Assembly: GCF_900176205.1 (NCBI RefSeq)
Contig: NZ_LT859959.1
Location: 6,159,001-6,223,000 of the forward strand
Direction: 5' to 3'
From: Bradyrhizobium sp. ORS 285
GTDB taxonomy: Bacteria; Pseudomonadota; Alphaproteobacteria; Rhizobiales; Xanthobacteraceae
DNA: 64,000 nucleotides
Part shown: positions 39,806-48,596 of the stretch, piece after piece
Numbering within the stretch: the stretch's first letter is position 1
Layout: every line of letters begins with the position of its first letter
Program-made: the position numbers and the translations under genes
Notes under the pieces: model-generated
What the model was told of the DNA's origin: nothing
Databases searched by the model: none
The model's input: only the letters and a program-made list of their open reading frames with translations

Positions 39806-39931
39806 GGGTGGGGGCTTCCACGACGTGAGTCTCCGCGCGGCCTGAAGTGGCAGGTCAGGCCGTCGTTCTCAGATCGATCGGATGAACGTCGAAACGTCAG
39901 GGTCGACGTTTCAGCCGTGAAGCCCCCACCC
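39806..39931. other. Structured non-coding segment with three inverted repeats
   Basis: Outer arms GGGTGGGGGCTTC (39806-39818) and GAAGCCCCCACCC (39919-39931) pair perfectly over 13 bp. Inside are GCCTGA/TCAGGC (around 39840-39860) and GAAACGTC/GACGTTTC (39891-39898 and 39905-39912). It could be an RNA with a closing stem and two arms, or another dispersed palindrome. No ORF. About 350 bp on to the next gene holds nothing else recognised. Confidence 0.55.
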
Positions 39932-40279
39932 GTCCTGGCCGCAAGGCCAGCTCGGATGAGCCGCGCATGTCGCGGCTCTGAGGTCAGGCGAGGGGCGGAC
40001 CACAGCGGGGGCGGCGCTGCCCTATGATCTCGCGCGGGATTGATCGCGTCGCGTGCACCACCATGTCAGCCATGCTGGACGATCCCCATTGTTCCACGGC
40101 TGGACGCCGCGAGCCCCGTCAGGTCACGCAACCTAAAGGTGCGATTCTTAAGATAGACCAAACGGAAGTTCCGACTTTCCAAACAAATGACGCACGCCCA
40201 ACAGCCGCGTCAGTCAGAGTTCAGCAAGCGATCTTTGTTCGATCTACGAACATTGAAATACTGTATCTTTATACCGCCG

Positions 40280-41095
40280 TCAATCCGCCGTCCGCGCCCA
40301 GATCGCGCCGATCGGGACCGGCGGCGTCACACGAAACACATCCTCAATGAGCCGGCCAAGCTCGGCGGCGCTGGCGACGATCCGCTCCTCGATCACCTCG
40401 CCGTCGCGCACCTGGCGCTGATAGCGGCGGCTGACCAGCTTGTGCCGCACGGTCGGCTCCACGCGCTCCACCATCAGCGTGTGCGTGGCCGGCACGGTCG
40501 CATTCGTCGACGTGTACCAACTGCCGAGCACGTAGTCGGCGTGGATCTGCGGCGCGAGATCGAACGCGTACATCATCCGCCAGCCGGTCGGCTGCTTGGC
40601 GCTAATCGTATAGAGCCCGTCCCAGGTGCCGATGCGGAACGTGCCCATCGGTGTGCTCTGCTCAAGCCCGACCTCAAGCCGAACCGGTCCATCCATCATG
40701 CAGATGCCGAAGCCGACATCGACGAGATGCGGCCGGCCTTCGACTTCCACCAGCAGCATCATGTGCTGGCGCGGCCCGAGCGGATCTGTCGGCTGCGAGC
40801 GCCAGCGCACCCGGCCCGTCAGGCCGGTGACCTTGAAGCCGATCGCCTCCAGCGCCGCCTGGAACAGCACGTTCTGCTCGAAGCAATAGCCGCCGCGGCG
40901 GCCGTGGACGAGCTTCTGCTGCACCGAGGCGAGATCGACATGGACCGGACGCCCCATCAGCGGATCGAGCGCCTCGAACGGCAGCGCGTCGACATGCGCG
41001 GCTTGTAGCGCGTTCAGCGTGGCTAGGTCGGGCGCAAGCGGGCCGCGATAAGCGATACGGGTGAGATAGGACTCCAGCTGAAACTCATCCGCCAT
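40280..41095 (-). CDS. Arylamine N-acetyltransferase
   Basis: The product has 271 residues of the NAT family, with the catalytic triad C71 (RRGGYCFEQN), H111 (RQHMMLLVE) and D126 (HLVDVGFG). It transfers an acetyl group from acetyl-CoA to aromatic amines or hydrazines. It is the downstream member of a tandem pair of equal length separated by 14 bp, probably one transcript. Sequence divergence from its partner suggests separate substrates. Confidence 0.93.
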   Translation of the reverse strand: MADEFQLESYLTRIAYRGPLAPDLATLNALQAAHVDALPFEALDPLMGRPVHVDLASVQQKLVHGRRGGYCFEQNVLFQAALEAIGFKVTGLTGRVRWRSQPTDPLGPRQHMMLLVEVEGRPHLVDVGFGICMMDGPVRLEVGLEQSTPMGTFRIGTWDGLYTISAKQPTGWRMMYAFDLAPQIHADYVLGSWYTSTNATVPATHTLMVERVEPTVRHKLVSRRYQRQVRDGEVIEERIVASAAELGRLIEDVFRVTPPVPIGAIWARTAD

Positions 41096-41109
41096 CGCCG
41101 CGCCTTCCC

Positions 41110-41925
41110 TCAGCTCTCGATCCGCGCCCAGACCACATCGGCGGCGACCGGGAATGTGACGCCGAAGATTTCCTCGACCACGCGCTGCAACGCCTCCGGC
41201 GTCTCGATGATCTGCTCGCTCCGGATCTCGCCGTTGCGCGCCTCGACGACCAGCCGGCGGTTGACCAGCTTGTAGCGCAGCTCGGACGTCAGCCGTTCCA
41301 GGATCAGCATCGAGGTGAACGGCGTCAGCGGACTGGTCGAGGTGAACCAGTTGGAGAGCATGTAGTCGGCGTGGACCTGCGGCGTCAGATCAAAGACGTA
41401 CATCATGCGCCAGCCCGTCGGCAGCTTCGTGGCGAGCCAATACATTCCGTCGGAGAACGTGAGGCGGAATGTGCCCATCGCGGTTGCCTGCTCGATGTCC
41501 GGCACCATCCGCAGCGGCATGTCAAACAGGCAGGAGCCGAAGCCGACATCAGCCAGATAAGGTCCCTCCGGCAGGTCGACCTTCAACATCATATGCGTGC
41601 GCGGCGTCAGCGGCGCATCGGCATCGACGCGCCAGCGCACCCGGGCCGACAGCGGCGTCACGGCGAAGCCGATCGCATCCAGCGCGGCTTTGAGCAGCGC
41701 GTTCTGCTCGAAGCAATAGCCGCCACGGCGGCCGTCGATGATCTTGGCCTGCAGCGAGGGGAGATCAATGTTCACGGGCCGGCCAAGCAGCGGATCAATG
41801 CCCTCGAACGCGATCGCATCGACATGCGCCGCCTGCAGTCCGGCAAGCGTCTCGAAGGTCGGGGTCAGCGGCCCGCGATAGCCGATCCGCGCGAGATATT
41901 TGTCGAGATTGAAGTCGGGAGGCAT
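41110..41925 (-). CDS. Arylamine N-acetyltransferase (tandem paralog)
   Basis: The product has 271 residues with the NAT triad at the same positions as its neighbour: C71 (RRGGYCFEQN), H111 (RTHMMLKVD) and D126 (YLADVGFG). The pair arose by tandem duplication and then diverged. Two NAT copies are also known in some rhizobia; the physiological substrate is not known. Confidence 0.93.
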   Translation of the reverse strand: MPPDFNLDKYLARIGYRGPLTPTFETLAGLQAAHVDAIAFEGIDPLLGRPVNIDLPSLQAKIIDGRRGGYCFEQNALLKAALDAIGFAVTPLSARVRWRVDADAPLTPRTHMMLKVDLPEGPYLADVGFGSCLFDMPLRMVPDIEQATAMGTFRLTFSDGMYWLATKLPTGWRMMYVFDLTPQVHADYMLSNWFTSTSPLTPFTSMLILERLTSELRYKLVNRRLVVEARNGEIRSEQIIETPEALQRVVEEIFGVTFPVAADVVWARIES

Positions 41926-41970
41926 CGTGCGAAAACTTCTAGCGGCCTTAGGGCACCATGTCGATTTGGC

Positions 41971-42119
41971 GTCATTGCGAGCCTAGCGACGTGTCCGCCG
42001 TAGCTCAAAGAGCGAAGGCGGAAGCAATCCAGGGCTCAGCAAGGATTCTGGATTGCTTCGTCGCGGAGCCTGTCATCGGGCCGCGCTTGGCGCGGACCCG
42101 TTGGCTCCTCGCAATGACG
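41971..42119. repeat. Dispersed palindromic repeat family 2, copy D (enlarged)
   Basis: Outer ends GTCATTGCGAG and CTCGCAATGAC are intact, as is the inner pair GGAAGCAATCCAGG and CTGGATTGCTTC, but about 65 bp of extra sequence sits between the outer and inner arms, making the copy 149 bp against about 80 bp for the others. Confidence 0.8.
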
Positions 42120-42129
42120 GTGAGCGAGA

Positions 42130-43131
42130 TCACGCCACCCCGGCGCGCAAGAGATCGTGCATGTGCAGGATGCCGACCGGCTTGGCGCCATCGGTCACGA
42201 TCAGGGTCGTGATCTTGGCGGAGTTCAGGATCTCCAGGGCCTCTGACGCCAGCGCCTCGCGGCGGACGGTGCGCGGGTTGGCGGTCATGATCTCGTCGAC
42301 CGAAACCGACAAGAGATCGGACCGCATCTTCCGGCGCAGATCGCCGTCGGTGATGATGCCAGCGACATGGCCGCGGCCGTCGACGACCACGACGCAGCCG
42401 AGGCCCTTGGCGGTCATCTCTTCCAACGCGTCGGCCATGCCGGTGCCCAGAGGCTTGAGCGGCACGGCGTCGCCGGAGCGCATCAGATCGGAGATGTGCT
42501 TGAGCATGGCGCCGAGCTTGCCGCCCGGATGGAAATTGGCGAATTCGAGCGCAGTGAAGCCGCGGCCCTCGAGCAGCGCAATCGCCAGGGCATCGCCGAT
42601 CGCCGCCTGCATCAGGGTCGAGGTGGTCGGCGCGAGATTATGAGGACAGGCCTCGCGGGCCTTCGGCAGCTCCAGCACGATGCGCGCCGCCTGCCCCAGC
42701 GACGACTGCGCATTCGAGGTGATCGCGATCATCGGAATGGCGAAGCGCTTGGTGTAGTTGACCAGGGTCTTCATCTCCGGCTGCTCGCCGGACCAGGACA
42801 GCGCGATGACGACGTCGTCCGAGGTGATCATGCCGAGATCGCCGTGCCCCGCCTCGGCGGAATGGACGAAGAAGGCCGGCGTGCCGGTGGAAGCCAGCGT
42901 GGCCGCCATCTTGCGCGCGACATGGCCGGACTTGCCGAGGCCAGTGAGGATCGCGCGGCCCTTGGCCTGTCGGATCAGCTCGACCGCCGAGGCAAAGGCG
43001 GGGCCGAGGGCCCCGCGCAGCGCGGCCGAGATCGCAGCAATACCGTTGCTGCCGGCGTCGAGCGTGCGCAGCGCCGATTGGATATCCGCGTTAGCGGGAG
43101 GGGCTTCGGTCAACGGCTTCGATCTCGGCAT
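42130..43131 (-). CDS. kdsD: Arabinose-5-phosphate isomerase (KdsD/KpsF family)
   Basis: The product has 333 residues: a SIS sugar-isomerase domain at about 35-180 (AILTGLGKSGHVARKMAATLASTGTPAFFVH, HGDLGMITSDDVVIALSWSG) and two CBS domains at about 210-330 (GCVVVVDGRGHVAGIITDGDLRR). It converts ribulose-5-phosphate to arabinose-5-phosphate, the first committed step to KDO for lipopolysaccharide or capsule. The start at 43131 is preceded by GGATGAGAG on the minus strand; a longer frame upstream lacks support. The divergent gene encodes an outer-membrane protein, which fits an envelope role. Confidence 0.92.
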   Translation of the reverse strand: MPRSKPLTEAPPANADIQSALRTLDAGSNGIAAISAALRGALGPAFASAVELIRQAKGRAILTGLGKSGHVARKMAATLASTGTPAFFVHSAEAGHGDLGMITSDDVVIALSWSGEQPEMKTLVNYTKRFAIPMIAITSNAQSSLGQAARIVLELPKAREACPHNLAPTTSTLMQAAIGDALAIALLEGRGFTALEFANFHPGGKLGAMLKHISDLMRSGDAVPLKPLGTGMADALEEMTAKGLGCVVVVDGRGHVAGIITDGDLRRKMRSDLLSVSVDEIMTANPRTVRREALASEALEILNSAKITTLIVTDGAKPVGILHMHDLLRAGVA

Positions 43132-43341
43132 TCTCTCATCCAAGGCTGAGACAGTCAGGCGCCGCTCTTTAGCATGGGTAAGGCGGCAAGGCGTCATCAA
43201 CAGCCCATTAACCATATTTGTTTTTACTCCCTTAACGACGGTGTTTGCCGGCGGCACGCGGCTGCTTGGCGATATGCATGATTTTGTTGGAGTTTTCAGA
43301 TCGTGGGGTGGAGGCCTGACAGCGGCCGCAGGGGGCGCGCG

Positions 43342-45009
43342 ATGCGGCGCGGCGTCTCCGCCGCGTGCCTGCTGCTCGGCGCGCTCGGCCCCGACGCGGC
43401 TCGGTCCCAGACCCTCGACGTGCTCCGCCCCGTCCGCGACGGCTTCCTCGCCCCGCAAGATTCGCCGCTACGTCGCACGGCGGTGAGCGGCCTTTCCGAC
43501 GCCGTCCCAACGCCGGGCGTCCCGGCCTCCCCTGCTCCGCCTAGCTCAGCCTCATCCGCCAACCGCGTTCCGCTGCCGGGCGTACCTGCCGCCAGCGGCG
43601 CGGCCGATGTCGGCTATGATTCGCTGAACCGCACGCGTAAGAAGGCGAAATACTATCCCGCGCAGCCGCGGCCCAAGCCGGCGCCTGGGCCAGGGACGCG
43701 GCCCTCCGGCGAGCTGATCGGGCAGCTGCGCCCGACGTTGCCGCCCTCGGCCTCCGCCAACCGGCAGCCGATCCCGCCGGGGATGGCCGGCACCGTGCCC
43801 GGCCAGCCGCCGCGCAAGCGTCTGCGGATCGACGACGACCCGTTCGGCGCAGTCGGCGACTATGTCGGGCCGTTCCTGGTGAAGGGCGCGGTGGAGCTGT
43901 CGGCCGGCTATGACAGCAACCCGGCGCGCCTCGCACGGCCGCGTGGCATGCCGGCCTGGATGATCGCGCCGGAATTTCTGGCGGTGTCGAACTGGGAGCG
44001 GCATGCGCTCGTCGCCGATCTGCGCGGCTCGTTCACCGGTTATGGCAGCACCCTGCCGGCCATCATGGATGGCGGCATCAATTCGGCGCCGACCACGCTC
44101 GACCGCCCGGATTTCACCGGCCATGTCGACGGCCGCCTCGATGTCACCCGCGATACCTCGGTCGGCGCGCAGCTCCGCCTGCGCGCGGCGACGGACAATC
44201 CCGGCAGCCCGAGCGTCCAGGCCGGCTTGGCGCGTTATCCAGTCTACACCACGCTCGGCACCACCGTTGGCTTCGACCAGCGCTTCAACCGGCTGCAGAT
44301 CTCGGCCGGCGCCGCCGCCGACCGCACCAGCTATCAGCAGAGCAAGCTGACCGACGGCACGATGACGTCGAACGACGACCGCAACTACAACCAGTTCGGC
44401 GGCATCGGCCGAGTGTCCTACGAGGTCACGCCGGCGCTGAAGCCGTTCGTCGAGGTGCAGGGCAACACCCGCACCTACGACCTGCAATACGATCGCTCCG
44501 GCTATCAGCGCGATTCCGCCGGCGGCTATGCCAAAGCCGGCACCTCGTTCGAGTTCACGCGGCTGCTGACCGGCGAGCTCTCCCTCGGCTACGCCACCCG
44601 CAGCTACACCGATCCACGGCTCGACCGGCTGCAGGGCTTCTTGACCTCAGCCTCGCTGGTGTGGTCGGCGACGCCGCTGACGACCGCGCGGTTCTTCTCC
44701 GACACGCAGGTCGCCGAGACGACAGTCGCCGGAGCCTCCGGCGTGCTGGTGCGCACCTACACCGTGCAGGTCGACCACGACTTCCGGCGCTGGCTGACCG
44801 GCATCGGCAAGTTCACCTTCGGCACGCTGGACTATCAGGGCTACGGCCGCAACGACCGCACCTATTCGGCCGAGGGCAACCTCGTCTACAAGATGACGCG
44901 CAGCCTGTGGGTCAAGGGCACGCTGCGGTATGACAAGCTGGACTCGAATATTGCGGGCGCGGCGTCGTCGGGGACGGTGGTGATGTTGGGCGTGAGGCTG
45001 CAGAATTGA
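43342..45009 (+). CDS. Outer-membrane beta-barrel protein (BBP2_2-like)
   Basis: The product has 555 residues. A signal peptide covers about 1-22, cleaved near DAARSQ. A Pro-rich, likely disordered region extends to about 165. From about 185 on, alternating hydrophobic beta-strands with aromatic girdles run to a final strand VVMLGVRLQN, typical of an outer-membrane barrel. It matches the BBP2_2 style of alphaproteobacterial barrels linked to exopolysaccharide export. The neighbour kdsD supports a cell-surface polysaccharide context; the exact role is unknown. Confidence 0.83.
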   Translation: MRRGVSAACLLLGALGPDAARSQTLDVLRPVRDGFLAPQDSPLRRTAVSGLSDAVPTPGVPASPAPPSSASSANRVPLPGVPAASGAADVGYDSLNRTRKKAKYYPAQPRPKPAPGPGTRPSGELIGQLRPTLPPSASANRQPIPPGMAGTVPGQPPRKRLRIDDDPFGAVGDYVGPFLVKGAVELSAGYDSNPARLARPRGMPAWMIAPEFLAVSNWERHALVADLRGSFTGYGSTLPAIMDGGINSAPTTLDRPDFTGHVDGRLDVTRDTSVGAQLRLRAATDNPGSPSVQAGLARYPVYTTLGTTVGFDQRFNRLQISAGAAADRTSYQQSKLTDGTMTSNDDRNYNQFGGIGRVSYEVTPALKPFVEVQGNTRTYDLQYDRSGYQRDSAGGYAKAGTSFEFTRLLTGELSLGYATRSYTDPRLDRLQGFLTSASLVWSATPLTTARFFSDTQVAETTVAGASGVLVRTYTVQVDHDFRRWLTGIGKFTFGTLDYQGYGRNDRTYSAEGNLVYKMTRSLWVKGTLRYDKLDSNIAGAASSGTVVMLGVRLQN

Positions 45010-45025
45010 GCCCCGCTCTCTCCAC

Positions 45026-45106
45026 GTCATTGCGAGGAGCAAAGCGACGAAGCAATCCAGGGCTGCACGTGACGCTCTGGATTGCTTCGCTGCGCTCGCA
45101 ATGACG
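45026..45106. repeat. Dispersed palindromic repeat family 2, copy E
   Basis: Begins GTCATTGCGAGGAGC, has inner arms GAAGCAATCCAG and CTGGATTGCTTC, and ends GCTCGCAATGACG. It is between convergent genes. Confidence 0.88.
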
Positions 45107-45148
45107 CGGTTGGAGCGTCGCTTCAATCAAGCAACATCGCCCGCAGAA

Positions 45149-45595
45149 CTACGCCGCGGTCACAGTCAAATGCGCGCCGTCCGCATGTACGATCCTCACG
45201 CGGCTGCCCGCAGGCGCGTCAGGGCCTGCCACGCGCCACACCGTGTCGTCGATCCGCACCGTGCCGTTGCCGTCGATGATCGGCTTCTCCAGGGTGAACT
45301 CACGCCCCACGAGCGCGGCCGAGCGGCGGTTGAGGAACGGGTTGTCGCCGGCCTCCGCCGTGCTCCTGCGCGCGACGTGCCGCCACAGCGGCACGGCGGC
45401 GATCGCAAACAGCGCGAACATCAGGATCTGTAGCTGCCAGACGGGCGCGAAGCCAAACGAGATCACGCCGACCACGACCGCGGCGAGGCCTAACCAAATC
45501 AGGAACACGCCCGGCGCGAGCAGCTCCAGCGCCATCAGGATGACGCCGAAGATCAGCCAGTTCCAGGTGCCGAGCGTCACGAACATGTCGCTCAT
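45149..45595 (-). CDS. NfeD-like membrane protein
   Basis: The product has 148 residues: two or three membrane helices at 10-75 and a C-terminal OB-fold domain (LVGREFTLEKPIIDGNGTVRIDDTVWRVAG). Short NfeD proteins partner SPFH/stomatin proteins, and the gene follows the SPFH gene by 13 bp in the same direction. The pair organises membrane microdomains or controls protein turnover. Confidence 0.92.
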   Translation of the reverse strand: MSDMFVTLGTWNWLIFGVILMALELLAPGVFLIWLGLAAVVVGVISFGFAPVWQLQILMFALFAIAAVPLWRHVARRSTAEAGDNPFLNRRSAALVGREFTLEKPIIDGNGTVRIDDTVWRVAGPDAPAGSRVRIVHADGAHLTVTAA

Positions 45596-45608
45596 GATGA
45601 CCTCCTGC

Positions 45609-46613
45609 TTACGCCTGCGGCGGCACAGGTGGCTTCGGCGGCGTGCCTGCCGGCGGCACCGAGCCGCCGCGGCGCGCGGCCGCCACCGCCGAGGCTGAGC
45701 TCTCGCCGAACGTCGCCTTGGCGATCTCGCCGATACCGGCGAGCGAGCCGAGCATGCCTGTGGCCTCGATCGGCAGCATGATCACCTTCTGGTTCGGAGA
45801 ATCGGCGAGCTGGCCGAACGCCTTGATGTATTTGTCGGCGATGAAGTAGTTCAGCGCCGCGACATCGCCCTTGGAGATCGCATCCGACACCATCTGCGTC
45901 GCCTTGGCCTCGGCTTCCGCCGAACGCTCGCGCGCCTGGGCGTCGAGAAACGCTGATTCGCGCCGGCCTTCCGCCTGCAGGATCTGACTTTGCTTGGCGC
46001 CCTCCGCGCGCAAAATCTCCGACTGCCGCTGGCCTTCGGCCTGCAGGATGTCGGCGCGCTTGACGCGCTCGGCCTTCATCTGCCGGCCCATCGCCTCGAC
46101 CAGATCAGCCGGCGGCACGATGTCCTTGATCTCGATGCGGTTGACCTTGAGACCCCACGGCGACACCGCAGCGTCGACGACACGCAGCAGCCGCTCGTTG
46201 ATCTCGTCGCGATGCGACAGCACCTGGTCGAGATCCATCGAGCCCATCACCGAGCGGATGTTGGTCATGGTCAGCGTGATGATCGCCTGGTTGAGGTTGG
46301 CGACCTCGTAGCTCGCCTTCGCCGCATCGAACACCTGGTAGAAGGCGACGCCGTCGACCGTCACGGTGGCGTTGTCCTTGGTGATGACCTCCTGCTCGGG
46401 GATGTCGATCACCTGCTCCATCATGTTGATCTTGCGCCCGATGCGGTCGAAGTACGGGACGATGATGTTGAGGCCCGGCGACAAGGTGCGGGTATATTTG
46501 CCGAACCGCTCGACGGTCCAGTCGAACCCCTGCGGCACGGTCTTCACGCCGGAGTACAGCGTGAAGATAACCAGCAGCACCAGCGCTATGGCGAAAATGT
46601 CGAAACCGCTCAT
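45609..46613 (-). CDS. SPFH/Band 7 (stomatin-like, QmcA-type) membrane protein
   Basis: The product has 334 residues. An N-terminal membrane helix ([20 protein letters not shown]) is followed by the SPFH domain ([33 protein letters not shown]), a long coiled coil at about 190-260 rich in Ala, Glu and Gln (repeats of [16 protein letters not shown]), and a Pro-rich tail. It is encoded with NfeD. The leader contains two mutually exclusive hairpins, one of which hides the ribosome-binding site GGAGGA. The start is at the ATG 46613. Confidence 0.92.
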   Translation of the reverse strand: MSGFDIFAIALVLLVIFTLYSGVKTVPQGFDWTVERFGKYTRTLSPGLNIIVPYFDRIGRKINMMEQVIDIPEQEVITKDNATVTVDGVAFYQVFDAAKASYEVANLNQAIITLTMTNIRSVMGSMDLDQVLSHRDEINERLLRVVDAAVSPWGLKVNRIEIKDIVPPADLVEAMGRQMKAERVKRADILQAEGQRQSEILRAEGAKQSQILQAEGRRESAFLDAQARERSAEAEAKATQMVSDAISKGDVAALNYFIADKYIKAFGQLADSPNQKVIMLPIEATGMLGSLAGIGEIAKATFGESSASAVAAARRGGSVPPAGTPPKPPVPPQA

Positions 46614-46616
46614 GGA

Positions 46617-46646
46617 TCCTCCAAGGGAGGAGACAGTCGTCTCCTC
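46617..46646 (-). promoter_or_regulatory. Alternative hairpins at the ribosome-binding site of the SPFH gene
   Basis: On the minus strand GAGGAGAC-GACT-GTCTCCTC can form an 8 bp hairpin. The same TCCTC can instead pair with the ribosome-binding site, TCCTCC-CTT-GGAGGA, 3 bases before the ATG. Only one can form at a time. Confidence 0.55.
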
Positions 46647-46802
46647 ACCAACCTCTGCAGCAATCACAATCTGGGGATTGCTACATGATTTTGTCGGGGG
46701 TCCGTGAGGCGCGGTTCAGGAACATATTTTCGACGGCCGCGGGGCGGTCGATCTTGTGCCGAGGTGGAGCTTACCTAGACGGCCGACAATACCGCTGCCG
46801 GC

Positions 46803-47870
46803 TCAGAGCCAGCCCTGCAGCTCGCGCAGGACCAGCTGCCGCAGCACTTCCATGCCCGGCGCGCTGTCGTTCAGGCACGGCACGGCGGAGAATTCCTCGC
46901 CGCCATTGTGCTTGAAGATCTCGCAGTTCTCACCGGAGATTTCCTCGAGCGTCTCCAGGCAGTCGGCGGCGAAGCCCGGCATCACCACGGCGATGCGCTT
47001 GACGCCGTCCTTGGCGAGCTTCTCGATGGTCTTGTCGGTGTAGGGCTGCAGCCACTCAGAGAAGCCGAAGCGCGACTGGAACGTCAGCAGCAGCTTGGTG
47101 TCGTCCATGCCGAGCCGCTTGCGCAGCAGCTCGGTGGTGGCGACGCACTGCTCGCGATAGGGATCGCCCTTGTCGACATATTCCTTGGGCATGCCGTGGA
47201 ACGACGCCACGATCAGCTCGGGCGTGTACGGCAGCGTCTTGAGGTGCTCCTCGATCGAGACCGCCAGCGCCTCGATGTAGAAATCATCGTTGTAATACGG
47301 CGGCGTCACGCGGATGGTCGGCTGCGCCCGCATCTCGGTCAGTACGCGGAACGCCTCGTCGCAGACGGTCGCCGAGGTCGCGGCCGAATATTGCGGATAC
47401 AGCGGCACCACCAGGATGCGGTCGCATCCCCTGGCCTTCAGCCCGTCGATCCCCGCCTTCATCGACGGATTACCGTAGCGCATCGCCCAGTCGACGATGA
47501 CGTGGCTGCGATCAGACATCGCGGCGGCGAGCTTGTCGCTCTGCGCGCGCGTGATCGTCTTCAGCGGCGATTCGTTTTTCTCGGTGTTCCAGATCGAGAG
47601 GTAGTCTTTCGCCTTCTTGCGCGGCCGAACGTTGAGGATGATGCCGTTGAGGATGATCTTCCACAGCAGGCCCTGGTCCTCGATCACGCGGCGATCGGAC
47701 AGGAATTCCTTGAGATACACGCGCACGCCGGCGGCATCCGCCGTATCCGGCGTGCCCAGATTGACGAGCAGCACGCCGACCCGCTCCGTCTTCGCGGCGG
47801 GTGACGGATTCAAATCGACAGACTTGGCCTCGACGGGCCTGGCATTGTCGAGAGAGATGGCGGCGGTCAT
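46803..47870 (-). CDS. hemH: Ferrochelatase
   Basis: The product has 355 residues. Family blocks are VGVLLVNLGTPDTADAAGVR, FLSDRRVIED, WAMRYGNPSM, PLYPQYSAATSATV, and the catalytic His in SFHGMPKEYVDKGDPY, with a later Glu in CLETLEEISGEN. It inserts ferrous iron into protoporphyrin IX in the last step of haem synthesis. The start is uncertain; Met codons at 47918 and 47936 are alternatives. The N-terminal 25 residues before VGVLLVN are poorly conserved. The divergent MAPEG gene shares the promoter region. Confidence 0.94.
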   Translation of the reverse strand: MTAAISLDNARPVEAKSVDLNPSPAAKTERVGVLLVNLGTPDTADAAGVRVYLKEFLSDRRVIEDQGLLWKIILNGIILNVRPRKKAKDYLSIWNTEKNESPLKTITRAQSDKLAAAMSDRSHVIVDWAMRYGNPSMKAGIDGLKARGCDRILVVPLYPQYSAATSATVCDEAFRVLTEMRAQPTIRVTPPYYNDDFYIEALAVSIEEHLKTLPYTPELIVASFHGMPKEYVDKGDPYREQCVATTELLRKRLGMDDTKLLLTFQSRFGFSEWLQPYTDKTIEKLAKDGVKRIAVVMPGFAADCLETLEEISGENCEIFKHNGGEEFSAVPCLNDSAPGMEVLRQLVLRELQGWL

Positions 47871-47979
47871 GATGCCCGTGACTGGTGAAGGGCGTGGCTT
47901 GGCGGCTTGTTTCGACATTGTCAAGATAAGGGCCATTTCACCGATGTCATCGGGTTGGAGGAGCCGGGCTGGAGGAACC

Positions 47980-48387
47980 ATGACGATTGCTGAGCTATGC
48001 ATTTTCGCCAGCGTAATGCTCTACCTCGTAACGATCGTGCCGGCGAAATGGATCAGCGTCGACGGCGCCGGGCGCTACGACAATGCGCGGCCCCGGGATC
48101 CCGCCTTTTATGACGGCGGCATCCGCGAGCGGGCGCTGGGTGCCCATCAGAACGGCATCGAGGCGTTCCCGTTCTTCGCCACCGCTGTGCTGCTGGCCGA
48201 GTTCCGCGGGGCGCCGCAAAACCTGATCAATGAGCTGTCGGTGCTGTTCGTGATCGTCCGCGTCGCCTATGTGCTGACCTATATCGGCGACCGGCCGTCG
48301 CTGCGCTCGATCCTGTGGGCGATCGGCTTCCTGATCACGGTCGGCATCTTCTTCCTGCCGCTGCTGCGCGTTTACCTGCCGGTCTGA
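47980..48387 (+). CDS. MAPEG family membrane protein
   Basis: The product has 135 residues and four predicted helices. The MAPEG landmarks are GIRERALGAHQNGIEAFPFF near 47-66 and FVIVRVAYVLTYIGDRPSLRS near 90. Members include microsomal glutathione transferases and related proteins; bacterial ones are mostly uncharacterised. GGAGGA three bases before the ATG sets the start. Confidence 0.9.
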   Translation: MTIAELCIFASVMLYLVTIVPAKWISVDGAGRYDNARPRDPAFYDGGIRERALGAHQNGIEAFPFFATAVLLAEFRGAPQNLINELSVLFVIVRVAYVLTYIGDRPSLRSILWAIGFLITVGIFFLPLLRVYLPV

Positions 48388-48596
48388 GCCCCGCCGCCCG
48401 GCGTGAGAGGCGTCACATCGCAGTCCCCATGCGGGTGCTAACCAAGAGCGCGGAAGACCTCCGTCCGTACGCCCTTTGTTTCCCATCTGATCTCGTCGGC
48501 TACGGCCAGTTGATTGGATTTGGCAGTAAAATTCCCTATAGGGCGGGGTGAATTCGACGGCTGTCGCGGCGCTCTCAGGCCGCCAGAGGGATTGTG

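Noticed and set aside
42130-43458. N-terminal extension of the arabinose-5-phosphate isomerase to 43458
   Set aside because: The added 109 residues are low-complexity and overlap the divergent outer-membrane gene; the start at 43131 has a better site.
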